Shown: positions 1 to 11,198, counted from the first letter of the stretch. The stretch: DNA of 44,054 nt from Acidobacteriota bacterium (GCA_013285705.1 JABDHA010000031.1:61-44114); one strand, 5' to 3'. Notes: generated by a model from the sequence alone, not told the origin. Made by a program: numbers and translations.

Positions 1-68
1 AAAGATAGCCTATCCATTGTCCAAAAGATAGCCTCCGCAAAAGCCAGAAATGAAGGATCTTGATCTTG

Positions 69-242
69 ATGAAGATCCTGCCCATACGATTCTGGTATAC
101 GGTCGCTCGCGCTGCCCGGGGTATCGGCGAACGTGCAGTAAGGGATAACGACCGCGAGAAAGCCAGCAAATGGGTAGCTCGCGCAAATCGATGGAAAACA
201 AGGGCAGATTACCTGGTGACAGAGTATTTAGGCGGCGCATAG
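69..242 (+). CDS. possible small basic protein of unknown function
   Basis: An open frame of 57 codons from an ATG at 69 encodes a basic, Arg/Lys/Ala-rich peptide ending in EYLGGA. I do not recognise a family. It lies at the left edge, just before a broken coaE, in a stretch (1-390) where nothing else is identifiable. There is no convincing Shine-Dalgarno sequence. It could be the remnant of whatever sequence replaced the 5' part of coaE, or simply a chance open frame. Confidence 0.22.
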   Translation: MKILPIRFWYTVARAARGIGERAVRDNDREKASKWVARANRWKTRADYLVTEYLGGA

Positions 243-390
243 AACAACGTATTCAGGCTTACGAGACGTATCGCACTCCGCGTCCCTCCGAATCACAAAA
301 AACCGAAGGATGCGTACACTGTTGACATGGTGGAAGAGGGACTTTCCCGGGCGCTGACTCCGGAAGTGTTGGCTCTGCTGGCCTGCCCGG

Positions 391-615
391 GACGAGATAA
401 AAATCCAGCGTTTTCTTGAGCGTCTCTCGGCAGGAACACAATGGGAGCCGGAAAAACGCACGCAGCTTGAACGAGATGCGCGCGCCCGGCTTGAAAAGCA
501 GATTCCCGACAGCGAAAAAATCCCGCGCTCGGACTACGTGATCGACAACGGCGGACCTCTCGAGAAGACGCAGCAGCAGGTGGACGAAGTCTTCGCCAGT
601 CTCCGGCAATCGTGA
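391..615 (+). pseudogene. coaE: dephospho-CoA kinase, C-terminal remnant
   Basis: The frame read from 391 to the TGA at 613-615 resembles the C-terminal third of dephospho-CoA kinase, which phosphorylates dephospho-CoA in the last step of CoA synthesis. The segments DEIKIQRFLERLSAGTQW, ARARLEKQIPDSEKIPRSDY, VIDNGGPLEKTQQQV and a terminal FASLRQS fit the helix-rich end and the conserved (D/C)YVIDN-G-LE pattern of CoaE. The frame is closed by a TGA at 355-357. The ATP-binding P-loop and the rest of the kinase are absent from the 390 bases upstream, so the gene is 5'-truncated by a rearrangement near 385-395. Recognition is by eye. A functional copy should exist elsewhere because CoaE is essential. 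Confidence 0.65.
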
Positions 616-706
616 AATCGCTAAAATAGAGAATGATGCTCCCAGACTGCCTGCGCCCTGAACAGGCAGCCAGCCGAACTACAGTTTTTGAACGGATAAT
701 GTTGCC

Positions 707-1861
707 ATGATTTTTCGCAGGTTTGTTTTGGTGCTCGTGCTGGTCGGCGGCTTTTGGTATTTGATCAATCACAGCAGGCCGACGAACAACGCAATACTGC
801 CCTCTGGTAGCCCTCCCTCGTCCTTGCATCTCACCGAGGCGCACGCCGCCCCGGAATACGATTCAGAAGAGCTCAACAATATCTCCGTCTATAAAAAGGC
901 TCTGCCCACGGTCGTAAACATCACTTCGTCTGCCGTCGCCTTCGACTTCTTTTACGGAGCCGTGCCGCAGCGCGGTCAGGGATCGGGCTTCATCCTCAAC
1001 AAGGAAGGCCAGATCCTCACCAACTATCACGTCATCGCGAACGCGCAGAAGCTCGAAGTTAACACCTACGACAAGCACACCTATAAAGCGCGCATCATCG
1101 CCACCGACCCGCATCATGACCTGGCGTTGCTGCAGATCACGGCGCCCAATCTTACGCCTTCGGTGCTCGCCGACTCGCAAAATCTGGTCGTGGGACAGAA
1201 GGTCTACGCCATCGGCAATCCCTTCGGCCTGAGCGGCACCATGACCACCGGCATCATCAGCGCCAAGCGTTCGATCCAAGGCCCAAGCGGCGATCTGATC
1301 GACAACGCCATCCAGACCGATGCTGCCATCAATCCCGGCAATTCGGGCGGCCCGCTGCTGAACTCACGCGGCGAGGTCATCGGCATCACTTCGCTCATCG
1401 CCACCAACCCGAACCAGTCTGTCGATCAGAACGCGGGCATCGGCTTTGCCATCCCCATCGATACAGCCAAGGCCGTGCTCGGCGACATCGAGCGCTACGG
1501 TCACGTCCGCAGGCCCTCGCTCGGTATCAAGTCCTATCCCATCGGCCCCGATCTCGCCGACCAGATGGGTCTGTCCGCCGACTATGGCGTGCTGATCCTG
1601 CGCGTCCTGCCCGGAGGCCCAGCCGAGCGCGCCGGCCTGCACGGCGGCAATCAGACGGCCTATCTCGGCAACATGCAGATTTATCTTGGAGGCGACCTCA
1701 TTGTCGGTATTGATGGCCGACAGGTCACCAGCACCCAGGACATCGACGAGATCATGGACCATCATCAGGTTGGCGATGTCATCACCGTGACCTACTTCCG
1801 CGGACGACGCAAATTAACCACGCGCGTCACGCTGGGTGATGCGGGCGAGCGCACCGCATAA
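707..1861 (+). CDS. membrane-anchored trypsin-like serine protease with PDZ domain (S1C, HtrA/DegQ-like)
   Basis: This 384-residue protein begins with a basic/hydrophobic anchor (FRRFVLVLVLVGGFWYLI, residues 3-20), placing the protease in the periplasm attached to the inner membrane. The chymotrypsin-fold catalytic triad is readable: His108 in TNYHVIAN, Asp138 in HHDLALLQ and Ser213 in NPGNSGGPLL. A PDZ domain with a carboxylate-binding region follows (about residues 275-375, GVLILRVLPGGPAERAGL). One PDZ domain makes it DegS/HtrA-like rather than the two-PDZ DegP layout seen at 19685-21238. The ATG at 707 is the first one that keeps the anchor; no strong Shine-Dalgarno is visible. It ends 4 bp before the next gene. 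A role in envelope protein quality control is inferred from the family. Confidence 0.9.
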   Translation: MIFRRFVLVLVLVGGFWYLINHSRPTNNAILPSGSPPSSLHLTEAHAAPEYDSEELNNISVYKKALPTVVNITSSAVAFDFFYGAVPQRGQGSGFILNKEGQILTNYHVIANAQKLEVNTYDKHTYKARIIATDPHHDLALLQITAPNLTPSVLADSQNLVVGQKVYAIGNPFGLSGTMTTGIISAKRSIQGPSGDLIDNAIQTDAAINPGNSGGPLLNSRGEVIGITSLIATNPNQSVDQNAGIGFAIPIDTAKAVLGDIERYGHVRRPSLGIKSYPIGPDLADQMGLSADYGVLILRVLPGGPAERAGLHGGNQTAYLGNMQIYLGGDLIVGIDGRQVTSTQDIDEIMDHHQVGDVITVTYFRGRRKLTTRVTLGDAGERTA

Positions 1862-1865
1862 GGCC

Positions 1866-2807
1866 ATGTCCTCTATCAACCAACTCGATATCGCAAAGCT
1901 GCGCATCCTCGATGGCGGCATGGCGACCGAGCTGGAGCGTCACGGATGCAACATCACCGGCCCTCTGTGGTCGGCGCATGTGCTGGCTGACAGTCCGGCG
2001 ACGATCGAAGCCGTTCACCTCAGCTATCTTGAAGCCGGAGCCGACTGCATTCTCACCGCCAGCTATCAGGTGTCGGCCATGGGCTACACCGAACTGGGGC
2101 AGCCTCCGGAAGCAGCGGCTGCAGCCTTGCGACAATCCGTCGATCTGGCCGTTCGCGCACGTGATCAGTACCGCCAGCGGTCGCAGCGTCCGATCTGGAT
2201 TGCGGCCTCGCTCGGCCCCTATGGCGCGGCGCTGCATAACGGAGCCGAATACCACGGCAATTACGATGTGAGTTTCGCCGACCTCCTCCAGTTCCACGCC
2301 GAGCGTCTGGCCGTCATCGAGACCACGAACGCCGATTTCGTCGCGCTTGAATCCGTCCCTTCACTTGAAGAAGCTGAGGCCATCGTCGAAGCCCTGCGCC
2401 GTCATCCGAGCCTGCACGGCTGGATCTCCTTCACCTGCAAGGACGAGCAGCACGTCTCGCACGGCGAAAAACTTGCCCACTGCGCCGAATTCCTCGAGAA
2501 GCAAAAGCAAATCATCGCTGTCGGCATCAACTGCACGCAGCCCCGGCTCATCCTGCCGCTCATCGGCGAGCTGAAAAAATCCACGCGCAAGCCGATCGTC
2601 GTCTATCCCAACTCCGGCGAAGGCTGGGATGCCGAACATCGCTGCTGGACGGGGACCTCCGACGCTCAGGGATTCGGCCAGCTTGCCCGGGAATGGTCCG
2701 CCGCCGGGGCGCAGATCATCGGCGGCTGCTGCCGCACCGGCCCCGAGCACATCCGCGCCATCTGTAACGCTCTGGAGACCCGGGATGCCCCACGTTCGCG
2801 TAGCTAA
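1866..2807 (+). CDS. mmuM: homocysteine S-methyltransferase
   Basis: A protein of 313 residues of the Pfam S-methyl_trans family. It transfers a methyl group, typically from S-methylmethionine, to homocysteine to give methionine. The N-terminal [13 protein letters not shown], the central [13 protein letters not shown] and GINCTQP (first zinc-binding Cys), and the C-terminal [12 protein letters not shown] (the Cys pair completing the zinc site) are the diagnostic blocks. The ATG at 1866 gives the normal family N-terminus. An upstream in-frame ATG at 1836 would overlap the protease gene by 26 bp and add ten unconserved residues, so I reject it. Codon use and spacing suggest cotranscription with the upstream protease gene. 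The stop codon lies inside a palindromic repeat (2789-2813). Confidence 0.9.
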   Translation: MSSINQLDIAKLRILDGGMATELERHGCNITGPLWSAHVLADSPATIEAVHLSYLEAGADCILTASYQVSAMGYTELGQPPEAAAAALRQSVDLAVRARDQYRQRSQRPIWIAASLGPYGAALHNGAEYHGNYDVSFADLLQFHAERLAVIETTNADFVALESVPSLEEAEAIVEALRRHPSLHGWISFTCKDEQHVSHGEKLAHCAEFLEKQKQIIAVGINCTQPRLILPLIGELKKSTRKPIVVYPNSGEGWDAEHRCWTGTSDAQGFGQLAREWSAAGAQIIGGCCRTGPEHIRAICNALETRDAPRSRS

Positions 2808-2813
2808 CGTGGG
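2789..2813. repeat. short palindromic repeat overlapping the mmuM stop
   Basis: CCCACGTT (2789-2796) and AACGTGGG (2806-2813) form an 8-bp hairpin with a 9-nt loop containing CGCGTAGC. The loop resembles the tip of the hairpin at 12935-12959, suggesting a dispersed REP-like family. The stop codon of mmuM (2805-2807) lies at the loop/right-arm junction. It may also act as a weak transcript end between mmuM and purL. Confidence 0.55.
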
Positions 2814-2905
2814 CTATTCGCAGGATGACAAGCTCCGTGAAGAATGCAGCCGGGTGGGATAGCGACGAACACCGCTCCCCATGCGACAATAAAGATGTAA
2901 CCGCC

Positions 2906-5238
<2,333 letters not shown>

Positions 5239-5242
<4 letters not shown>

Positions 5243-6756
5243 GCCATCTGCTGATCGAAGGCATCCCCGGCGAAGAAACTCGGGTGCCCCATCCTGACGA
5301 AGTCAGGGTGGAAGGCCACACAAGCTCAACGGTAGAAGACGACCCTAAACTGCGCGAAGAGTGCGGCGTCGTCGCCATCCACGGCCATCCCGACGCAGCA
5401 CGCCAGACCTACCTCGGCCTCTACGCATTGCAACATCGCGGGCAGGAATCCGCTGGCATCGCCACCGCCGACGGCACCAGTCTCTCGAACATCAAAGGCA
5501 TGGGCCTGGTCGCCGACATCTTCACCGAAGAAGTCTTGGCGAAGCTCAATGGCAACATGGCCATCGGCCACACACGGTATTCGACCACCGGCGATTCAGC
5601 CTTATTGAACGCGCAACCGATCCGCGTTGATTCGACCAAGGGCCTCATCGCCATCGCGCACAACGGCAACCTCGTCAATCTGGGCAACGTGCGCGCCAAG
5701 CTCGAGCGCGAAGGCGCATTCTTCCAGACCACCAGCGATTCCGAGATCATCGTGCAGCTCATCGCGCACTCGAGAGAAGGCACGCTCGTCGATGCTATCG
5801 CCGATTCGCTGCGCCAGGTCGATGGAGCTTTCTCCATCGTCATGATGACGCGCGACCGCATCTTCGCCGCCCGCGATCCACGAGGTTTTCGCCCGCTTTC
5901 GATGGGCCGCATCACAAATCCCGACGGCCCCGACACCATCGTCTTCGCATCGGAGACTTGCGCCTTCGATCTGCTCCGCGCAAAATTCGAGCGCGATGTG
6001 CAGCCCGGCGAGCTCGTCATGGTCACACGCGATGGCGTCACCTCCCGTCAGTACTCCACCGGCATTCCGCAATCCAGCTGCATCTTCGAGCATGTTTACT
6101 TCGCGCGACCTGACAGCAAGATTTTCAACCGCTGGGTGCAGGAGAGCCGCGAAGAAATGGGCCGCCAGCTCGTGCGCGAATCGCATGTCGACGCCGACCT
6201 CGTCGTCCCTGTTCCTGACAGCGGCGTGACTGCGGCCATCGGCTATGCAGCGGAAAGCGGCCTTCCCTTTCGCTTCGGCCTCATCCGCAATCACTACGTG
6301 GGCCGCACGTTTATTGAGCCAGAACAGCGCGTGCGCGACTTCGGCGTGAAGCTCAAGCTCAACCCCGTGCGCAATCTGCTCGAAGGCAAGCGCATCATCC
6401 TCGTCGACGACTCGATCATTCGCGGAACCACCAGCCGCAAGATCGTACGCATGGTCCGCGCAGCAGGAGCGAAAGAAGTCCATCTCCGCATCAGTTGTCC
6501 GCCCACCATTTCTCCCTGTTTCTACGGTGTCGACACGCCGCGCAAAAAAGATCTCATCGCAGCCAACAACTCCATCGAAGAAATCCGCCGCTACATTGAA
6601 GCCGATTCGCTCGCCTATTTGTCACTCGAGGGGTTACAAAAAGCCTGCGACGGCGGCGAGGGCAATCGTTACTGCATCGCCTGCTACACCGGAGACTATC
6701 CAACACAGTGGGTCGATGTGGAAGACATCCTTCCTGCCGCTGCAGCCGTCCGCTAA
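5239..6756 (+). CDS. purF: amidophosphoribosyltransferase
   Basis: This 505-residue enzyme catalyses the first committed step of purine synthesis, PRPP plus glutamine to phosphoribosylamine. Translation starts at a GTG overlapping the purL stop. The N-terminal nucleophile is Cys42 in [10 protein letters not shown], so a propeptide of about 41 residues must be cleaved, as in the B. subtilis type of enzyme. The glutaminase half shows [16 protein letters not shown] and GHTRYSTTG. The PRPP site is [14 protein letters not shown]. Cysteines in [12 protein letters not shown] and RYCIACYTG near the C-terminus fit the [4Fe-4S] ligands of this class. The propeptide is long compared with the ten or so residues of the Bacillus enzyme. 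Confidence 0.96.
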
Positions 6757-6843
6757 GCTTCTGGCTTTCCGTGTATCGGCAGATTCTGCCGGCACAACCT
6801 GAAAGGCCGCTGCTGCTTCCCATTCTTTGGGAGTGAAAGAAGC

Positions 6844-7134
6844 ATGCCTACAAAGAAAAAATCCAGCGCTCGAAAATATAGTCCCAAAGCATCGAAGTCT
6901 GTCGAACGCGAAATGCGCGCCATGAAAGAAGGCAAGCTCAAGAGCGGACGCAGCAAGAAGAAAGTCACCAGCCGCAAGCAGGCTATTGCCATCGGCCTGT
7001 CGGAAGCGCGCAAAGCCGGCGCCAAGGTCCCGGCCAAGAAGAAGTCTGCAGCGAAGAAGACCTCGGCAAAAAAGAAATCCACAGTAAAGAAGAGCGCGAA
7101 GAAAAAATCCGCAAAGAAGACGGCGAAGGAGTAA
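6844..7134 (+). CDS. lysine-rich small protein (DUF6496-like N-terminus, histone-H1-like tail)
   Basis: A 96-residue, very basic protein. Residues 1-60 form a compact segment with YSPKASKSVEREMRAMKEGK and SRKQAIAIGLSEARKAG, the pattern of the small DUF6496 family found in many bacteria. Residues 61-96 are repeats of the AKKxSAKK type, like eukaryotic H1 tails and bacterial histone-like proteins. DNA or RNA binding is inferred from charge only. GGGAG 11-14 bases before the ATG is a plausible ribosome-binding site. It follows purF by 87 bp in the same direction and faces the FmdB gene tail to tail. Confidence 0.8.
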   Translation: MPTKKKSSARKYSPKASKSVEREMRAMKEGKLKSGRSKKKVTSRKQAIAIGLSEARKAGAKVPAKKKSAAKKTSAKKKSTVKKSAKKKSAKKTAKE

Positions 7135-7147
7135 CCCCTCGCCCGGC

Positions 7148-7474
7148 TTATTCGCTCTTGCTTGTGCTTGAAGCTGGCTTGGACGCAGACGCACTGCTCT
7201 CAGAGGATGAGGTAGACGCCGCCGGCTTCTCGGCAGGTTTACTTGCGTTGCCATTGCCTGTATCGGAATTGGACGCGGCGGGCTTGTTGCCGCCCTTTCC
7301 GGCGTAGTCGGTCGCATACCATCCGGAGCCCTTGAACTGCACGGCAGGCGCGGACAGAAGCTTCTCTACCTCGCCACCGCAGACAGGGCACACTTTTTCT
7401 TCCGGAGCGCTGAAGCTCTGTATCTTCTCAAACTGGTGCCCGCAGGCTTTGCATCGGTACTCGTATAACGGCAC
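7148..7474 (-). CDS. FmdB-family zinc ribbon protein
   Basis: A protein of 108 residues. The N-terminal 45 residues are a classical FmdB/CxxC_CxxC_SSSS putative regulatory zinc ribbon: PLYEYRCKACGHQFEK followed by KVCPVCGGEVEKL, four Cys in two CxxC pairs. The rest is a low-complexity Ser/Ala/Lys/Pro tail. The start is a GTG at 7474, since family members begin M-P-x-Y-EYxC and GAGAGGGG lies about ten bases upstream. An ATG further upstream (7549) would add 25 unconserved residues running into a dispersed repeat. The family's function is not well established. Confidence 0.85.
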   Translation of the reverse strand: MPLYEYRCKACGHQFEKIQSFSAPEEKVCPVCGGEVEKLLSAPAVQFKGSGWYATDYAGKGGNKPAASNSDTGNGNASKPAEKPAASTSSSESSASASKPASSTSKSE

Positions 7475-7498
7475 GGATAATTCCCCTCTCACTATCTT

Positions 7499-7526
7499 GT
7501 CATTCTGACCGCGGCGAAGGATCTGC
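7499..7526. repeat. dispersed GAAGGATCTGC-type repeat, copy 1
   Basis: GTCATTCTGA followed closely by GCGAAGGATCTGC, just upstream of the FmdB gene. The same combination recurs at 23231-23258, 23289-23346 and, inverted, 23395-23422. Such short imperfect palindromic elements are abundant between genes in Acidobacteriaceae; their function is unknown. Confidence 0.6.
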
Positions 7527-7557
7527 TTTTCGCCTCGATCAGCACACATCTAAATTT

Positions 7558-8244
7558 TCATTCCCCGTTCGCATGGTGCGCCGCAGCAGGTTCACTCTTC
7601 GTCTCCGCCAGCGCCTGATCGATCAGCTCATACAGCCGTGCGCGATCCACCACCTCGACAAACGGCGTGCCGCTCGTCTTGTTGGTCACGATCCAGATCG
7701 TCGGCGTGTGCTGGATGCCGATGCCCTGTCCCAGGTCGTAGTCCGCCTTCACCTGCGCGGCCAGCTTGCCTTGTGGATCGACCACAAACGGAAACGCCAG
7801 CTTGTGATCCTCGGCAAATTTCTGGGCAAAGGCGCGCAGTCCATCCTGCGTCGTGATGCTCGCCTGGTTCGCGAACACGGCATCGCGGAAATCGTCGCCC
7901 AGCTTCTTCGATTTCGTATCGAACCAGCGCGCGTCGACCGCTGCATCGAAGCTCCACGTATGGAAGGGCAGCGGAAAATCATGCCGCACCCACGGAATGC
8001 GATATTTCTCCGACGCTTCCTTCAGCAGCGGGTTCGCGCGCGCACAATCCGGACACTCAAGATCTTCAAACTCGAAGATGGCAACCTTCGCTCCAGCCGG
8101 TGGACGCAACGGCTTGGCATTGTGTACGGGCGTGGTCGGAGCTGTCGACGGGTTCGCAAACTGGGCGATGGACGGCAGCGTAAAAGCGGCGGCCAGCGCA
8201 AAGACAGCAAAAGACCTAGGCACAAATCGTGGATAAGGGTACAT
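7558..8244 (-). CDS. secreted DsbA-like thiol-disulfide protein
   Basis: A 228-residue protein with an N-terminal signal sequence (hydrophobic about residues 10-25, ending near IAQF). A thioredoxin-fold domain follows, with the redox motif CPDC (Cys64, Cys67) in IFEFEDLECPDCARANP. The HTPTIWIV loop supplies the cis-proline. The layout fits the DsbA/thioredoxin_4 group, which exchanges disulfides in periplasmic proteins. The ATG at 8244 is chosen because it gives a normal signal peptide; a TTG at 8286 would overlap the divergent gene. The 56-bp space to the divergent flavoprotein gene must hold both promoters. Confidence 0.85.
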   Translation of the reverse strand: MYPYPRFVPRSFAVFALAAAFTLPSIAQFANPSTAPTTPVHNAKPLRPPAGAKVAIFEFEDLECPDCARANPLLKEASEKYRIPWVRHDFPLPFHTWSFDAAVDARWFDTKSKKLGDDFRDAVFANQASITTQDGLRAFAQKFAEDHKLAFPFVVDPQGKLAAQVKADYDLGQGIGIQHTPTIWIVTNKTSGTPFVEVVDRARLYELIDQALAETKSEPAAAHHANGE

Positions 8245-8300
8245 GTAAATTAGACTCGTACTCTTAATTTTAGCGGATGCCGCCAAATGAGGGATTTGAA

Positions 8301-8723
8301 ATGGCCGCTAATATGACACACGAAGCGATCTACGACTTCATGCGCGCCCGCAAGCTGGCTGTGATTTCCAGTATCGGCCCGCGCGGCGAGCCGCAATCCG
8401 CGCTCGTTGGATTTGCAGTTTCCCCGGATCTTGAAATCGTCTTCGACACCTTGTCTTCGTCGCGCAAATATCGAAATCTCAAGCGCGATTCGAGCATCGC
8501 GATTGTCTTCGGCGGGGAGGGCGAAACTACGATCCAGTACGAGGGCCAGGCCGGGGAACCGCTGGGCGATGAATTGCATCGAGCGAAGGACATCTACTTC
8601 GCGACGTGGCCCGATGGACGTGAGCGAGAGACGTGGCCCGGGATCGCATATTTTCTGGTCCGCCCGAAATGGCTGCGATACAGCGATTTCGATACGAATC
8701 GAATCGAAGAATTGTGGTTTTAA
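8301..8723 (+). CDS. pyridoxamine 5'-phosphate oxidase-like flavin-binding protein
   Basis: A split-barrel flavoprotein of 140 residues. ARKLAVISSIGPRGEPQSALVGFAVSPDLEIVF followed by SSRKYRNLKRDSSIAIVFGG is the typical PNPOx-like N-terminal pattern (strand, GxP.xAxVxF, then the (T/S)x(S)RK...NL stretch). Substrate specificity cannot be read. GAGGGA eight bases before the ATG at 8301 favours this start over the ATG at 8277. It is followed 21 bp later by the HIT gene, probably in one transcript. Confidence 0.8.
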   Translation: MAANMTHEAIYDFMRARKLAVISSIGPRGEPQSALVGFAVSPDLEIVFDTLSSSRKYRNLKRDSSIAIVFGGEGETTIQYEGQAGEPLGDELHRAKDIYFATWPDGRERETWPGIAYFLVRPKWLRYSDFDTNRIEELWF

Positions 8724-8744
8724 GGTTTCAGTTATCCTGACGGC

Positions 8745-9083
8745 ATGGATTGCATCTTCTGCAAGATTATCGCTGGGACCATTCCGTCGAAGAAGGTCTA
8801 CGAAGACAACCTCACGTATGCCTTCGCGGACATCGACCCGAAGGCGCCCGTACATCTTTTAATCGTTCCCAAGAAACACATTCCGTCTCTCGCCGCTATC
8901 GATACGGCGGACACAGCGCTCGTTGGTCATCTGCACGCAATCGCAAACAGGCTGGCAGCGGAGCACACTCTAAGCAAGGGCTATCGTACCGTCATCAACA
9001 CAGGCGCAGACGGCGGCCAGACCGTCGATCATCTGCATGTGCACCTGCTCGGCGGACGCCAGATGCACTGGCCTCCCGGTTAA
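8745..9083 (+). CDS. HIT-family nucleotide hydrolase (Hint-like)
   Basis: A 112-residue protein with the whole HIT domain: DCIFCKIIAGTIPSKKVYED at the start, PVHLLIVPKKHIPSL in the middle, and the catalytic histidine triad HLHVHLLGGRQMHW at the end. Hint-type enzymes hydrolyse purine nucleoside phosphoramidates and AMP-lysine type compounds. DCIFCKI carries the Cys pair often linked to zinc in this branch. It ends 14 bp before the convergent sugar-binding protein gene. Confidence 0.93.
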   Translation: MDCIFCKIIAGTIPSKKVYEDNLTYAFADIDPKAPVHLLIVPKKHIPSLAAIDTADTALVGHLHAIANRLAAEHTLSKGYRTVINTGADGGQTVDHLHVHLLGGRQMHWPPG

Positions 9084-9097
9084 CCAGAAACGCGCGG

Positions 9098-10093
9098 TTA
9101 CTTCTGCTGCGCCTGCGTCGCCGAGTTGCCATACAAGTCCACATTCACCTTGTCGACCAGGGCTGTTCCCGTATCCACAAACACCGGGAACGGCGAGAAG
9201 GAATCGACGCTGTAATCCGTGCGCAGCGTCTTTGGCCCATCGTGGAAGATCTGGTCGAGAAACTTCAAGCCGATATAGCCCATCGTGTATGGCTTCTGCG
9301 CAATCGTTGCATCGATCACGCCATCCTTAATCAGGCTGAGCGTATCCGGATCCATGTCCATCGCGATCAGCAGGCGATCTTTTGCATTGTCGCGCTTCAG
9401 CACCGTGCCCACTTCCTTACCGGCCGAAGCCTCCAGGCAGATGAATGCGTCGATCTTCTTCGGACCCGTCTGCGTCATGTATTGCTCTGTCTTGTCGAAT
9501 GCAGCCGTCGACTCGCCCTTGATATCGACCACTTCTACCGTCTTGATGCCCGGGTGCTCGCTGAACGCTTCCTGATAGCCCTTGAAACGCTCGTCAAGAT
9601 TCGGCTGTCCCGGCATCGAGAAGAACACGACATTGCCCTTGCCTCCGGGCAGCTTATCGACCACGCGCTGTCCTCCCAGGTGTCCTGCTTCCAGATTGTT
9701 TGTGCCGATAAAGAAGAGCCGATGGCTATGCGGCGCATCGGAATCCATCGTGATGATCGGGACGCCTGCATCGATCGCGGCATCGATCTGTGATTGAAAG
9801 CTGGCAGCATCCGCAACCGAGATAAGAATCCCCGCCGGCTTGGCGGCGACCGCCTGCTGCAGTGCGGTCAGTTCGGCCTGCGGATCGTATGTATCCGGGC
9901 CGACGACAAATGCTTTCACATGATACTCGGCGGCCGCCTTATTGAATCCATCGGCTGCTGTCCGCCAGTAGGCAAGCTTCAGATTGTTGGAAACCAGATA
10001 ATACCTCTCTGAATTCGAATGACGCTGGCACCCTGTGAGAGCGAGTAGCGCGATGGTCATAGACAGCAGGAGCGTTCTTTGAACCGTTTGCAT
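9098..10093 (-). CDS. orphan sugar-binding lipoprotein (RbsB/Peripla_BP_4 type)
   Basis: A periplasmic-binding-protein-like lipoprotein of 331 residues with a lipobox LLALTGC (Cys22) and two Rossmann-like lobes. Residues such as AYWRTAADGFNKAA, PAGILISVADAASFQSQID, AGVPIITMDSDAP and IGTNNLEAGHLGGQRV are typical of ribose/galactose-type binding proteins. ATG at 10093 follows GAGG and gives a proper signal peptide. No ABC permease or ATPase gene is nearby, so it may serve a distant transporter or act as a sensor partner, like the one at 35656-36642. A promoter should lie within 10094-10288; I see no clear boxes there. Confidence 0.88.
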   Translation of the reverse strand: MQTVQRTLLLSMTIALLALTGCQRHSNSERYYLVSNNLKLAYWRTAADGFNKAAAEYHVKAFVVGPDTYDPQAELTALQQAVAAKPAGILISVADAASFQSQIDAAIDAGVPIITMDSDAPHSHRLFFIGTNNLEAGHLGGQRVVDKLPGGKGNVVFFSMPGQPNLDERFKGYQEAFSEHPGIKTVEVVDIKGESTAAFDKTEQYMTQTGPKKIDAFICLEASAGKEVGTVLKRDNAKDRLLIAMDMDPDTLSLIKDGVIDATIAQKPYTMGYIGLKFLDQIFHDGPKTLRTDYSVDSFSPFPVFVDTGTALVDKVNVDLYGNSATQAQQK

Positions 10094-10288
10094 AGGGACC
10101 TCGCAAATGAGATTGCGTGCTCGACCTATTCGCCCTGTTTTTAGACCCATTCAACAACGGTGCAACGATGGCCCTACCACAAAGCCAGACAGGCCGCCAC
10201 GCGATACGCGCACGAATTGTACTCCTGTCGCACAAAGTTTGCGACGCATCTGTTTAGCTCTACACGAGATACGCAGCCATCCGCCATA

Positions 10289-10326
10289 ACAACAAAAGGT
10301 CCGCGCAGTGGAGGACCTTTTGTTGT
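10289..10326 (-). terminator. intrinsic terminator of the receiver-like gene
   Basis: A perfect 14-bp stem, ACAACAAAAGGTCC (10289-10302) and GGACCTTTTGTTGT (10313-10326), with a 10-nt loop, 21 bp beyond the stop codon of the minus-strand gene at 10347. The U-rich descending arm could work in both directions. Confidence 0.75.
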
Positions 10327-10346
10327 CCATCAGAGAAAAAGACTGC

Positions 10347-11198
10347 TTAGGCTTCGACCGCCTCGATCTCCTGATCAAGCCCGTGGCGACGCAGCAGATT
10401 CGGCAGGTTCTGGGAGAATGCCGAACGCGGCATCACCATGTCGCAGCCAGCCTCCAGCGCCTTCACCTTCAAATCGCCCTGCAGGTGCGAGAGAAATCCA
10501 ATCACTGAGGTTCCACGCTTCAGTTTCGTCTTGAGCTTTGGAATCAGCGTTAATGGCTTGGCGTTTGCATTGTTGAGATCGAAAACGATCAGCGAAGGCT
10601 TTGCGTCTTCCGGCACATTGGCCAGCTTGGCAACGATGTCCTTGTCCGCCTTCACAAAGCCAACCTTCACACCCAGCTTGCGAGCCGTTTCCTGAATCTT
10701 GGCCAGAAAGAAAAGATCGTCGATGAAGCAGAAAATCCGTGTGGGCGCGTCTTCGCGCGCCGGCGCCGGCGCTTCCGCCGCAACTTCGGCGGGATGGAAG
10801 CCATTCGGATTGCCATTGCCGTTCGGGTTGCCGTTGCCATTCCGGTATTCGATCGTAGAGGGTGGCCCGTCAGCCACATTGCCATTCGCGGTGCGGTAAC
10901 TGTGGTCCATGGGACCGACAAAAACCTGCTGGCGGCGCTGCTTGTTCTTGCGTCGTCCTCCGCCCTGACCATTGGCGCCTCCATTTTTTTGAAATGGCCG
11001 GCCCTGGTTGGAATATTTCGGTTTTTGTCCCGGTTGTTGCTGGTTTGGCTGGCTTGCCTGGGCATTTGCCTGGGGAGTGTTCGGGCCGCCCTTGGCGCCC
11101 TTTCTTCTACGACGCCGTCGGCGATGCCCCTGGGGCTGGCCTTGCGGCGCTTGCCCCTGAGGCGGTTGTGCCTGGGGCTGGTTCTGCTCTGTTGTCAT
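10347..11198 (-). CDS. Arg/Gln-rich disordered tail fused to a degenerate receiver-like domain
   Basis: A protein of 283 residues. Residues 1-160 are low complexity: Gln/Pro repeats, a run of seven Arg followed by KGAKGG, then Asn/Gly repeats of the NGNGNPNG type. Residues 165-283 have the alternating strand/helix pattern of a CheY-like receiver: RIFCFIDDLFFLAKIQ with an acidic pair, SLIVFDLNN with the candidate phospho-Asp, and VIGFLSH. At the place of the conserved Lys the sequence reads CDMVMPRSAF, so the Lys appears replaced. ATG at 11198 follows AGGAAG. The basic tail suggests nucleic-acid binding; this is inference only. An intrinsic terminator lies just downstream. The long leader region upstream holds a structured RNA candidate. 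Confidence 0.75.
   Translation of the reverse strand: MTTEQNQPQAQPPQGQAPQGQPQGHRRRRRRRKGAKGGPNTPQANAQASQPNQQQPGQKPKYSNQGRPFQKNGGANGQGGGRRKNKQRRQQVFVGPMDHSYRTANGNVADGPPSTIEYRNGNGNPNGNGNPNGFHPAEVAAEAPAPAREDAPTRIFCFIDDLFFLAKIQETARKLGVKVGFVKADKDIVAKLANVPEDAKPSLIVFDLNNANAKPLTLIPKLKTKLKRGTSVIGFLSHLQGDLKVKALEAGCDMVMPRSAFSQNLPNLLRRHGLDQEIEAVEA

Noticed and set aside
1836..1865. Earlier start of the homocysteine S-methyltransferase
   Set aside because: Would overlap the protease gene by 26 bp and add residues not found in the family; ATG 1866 fits.
8750..9793. Open frame across the HIT gene and the sugar-binding protein gene
   Set aside because: Overlaps two well-supported genes in other frames and has no domain.
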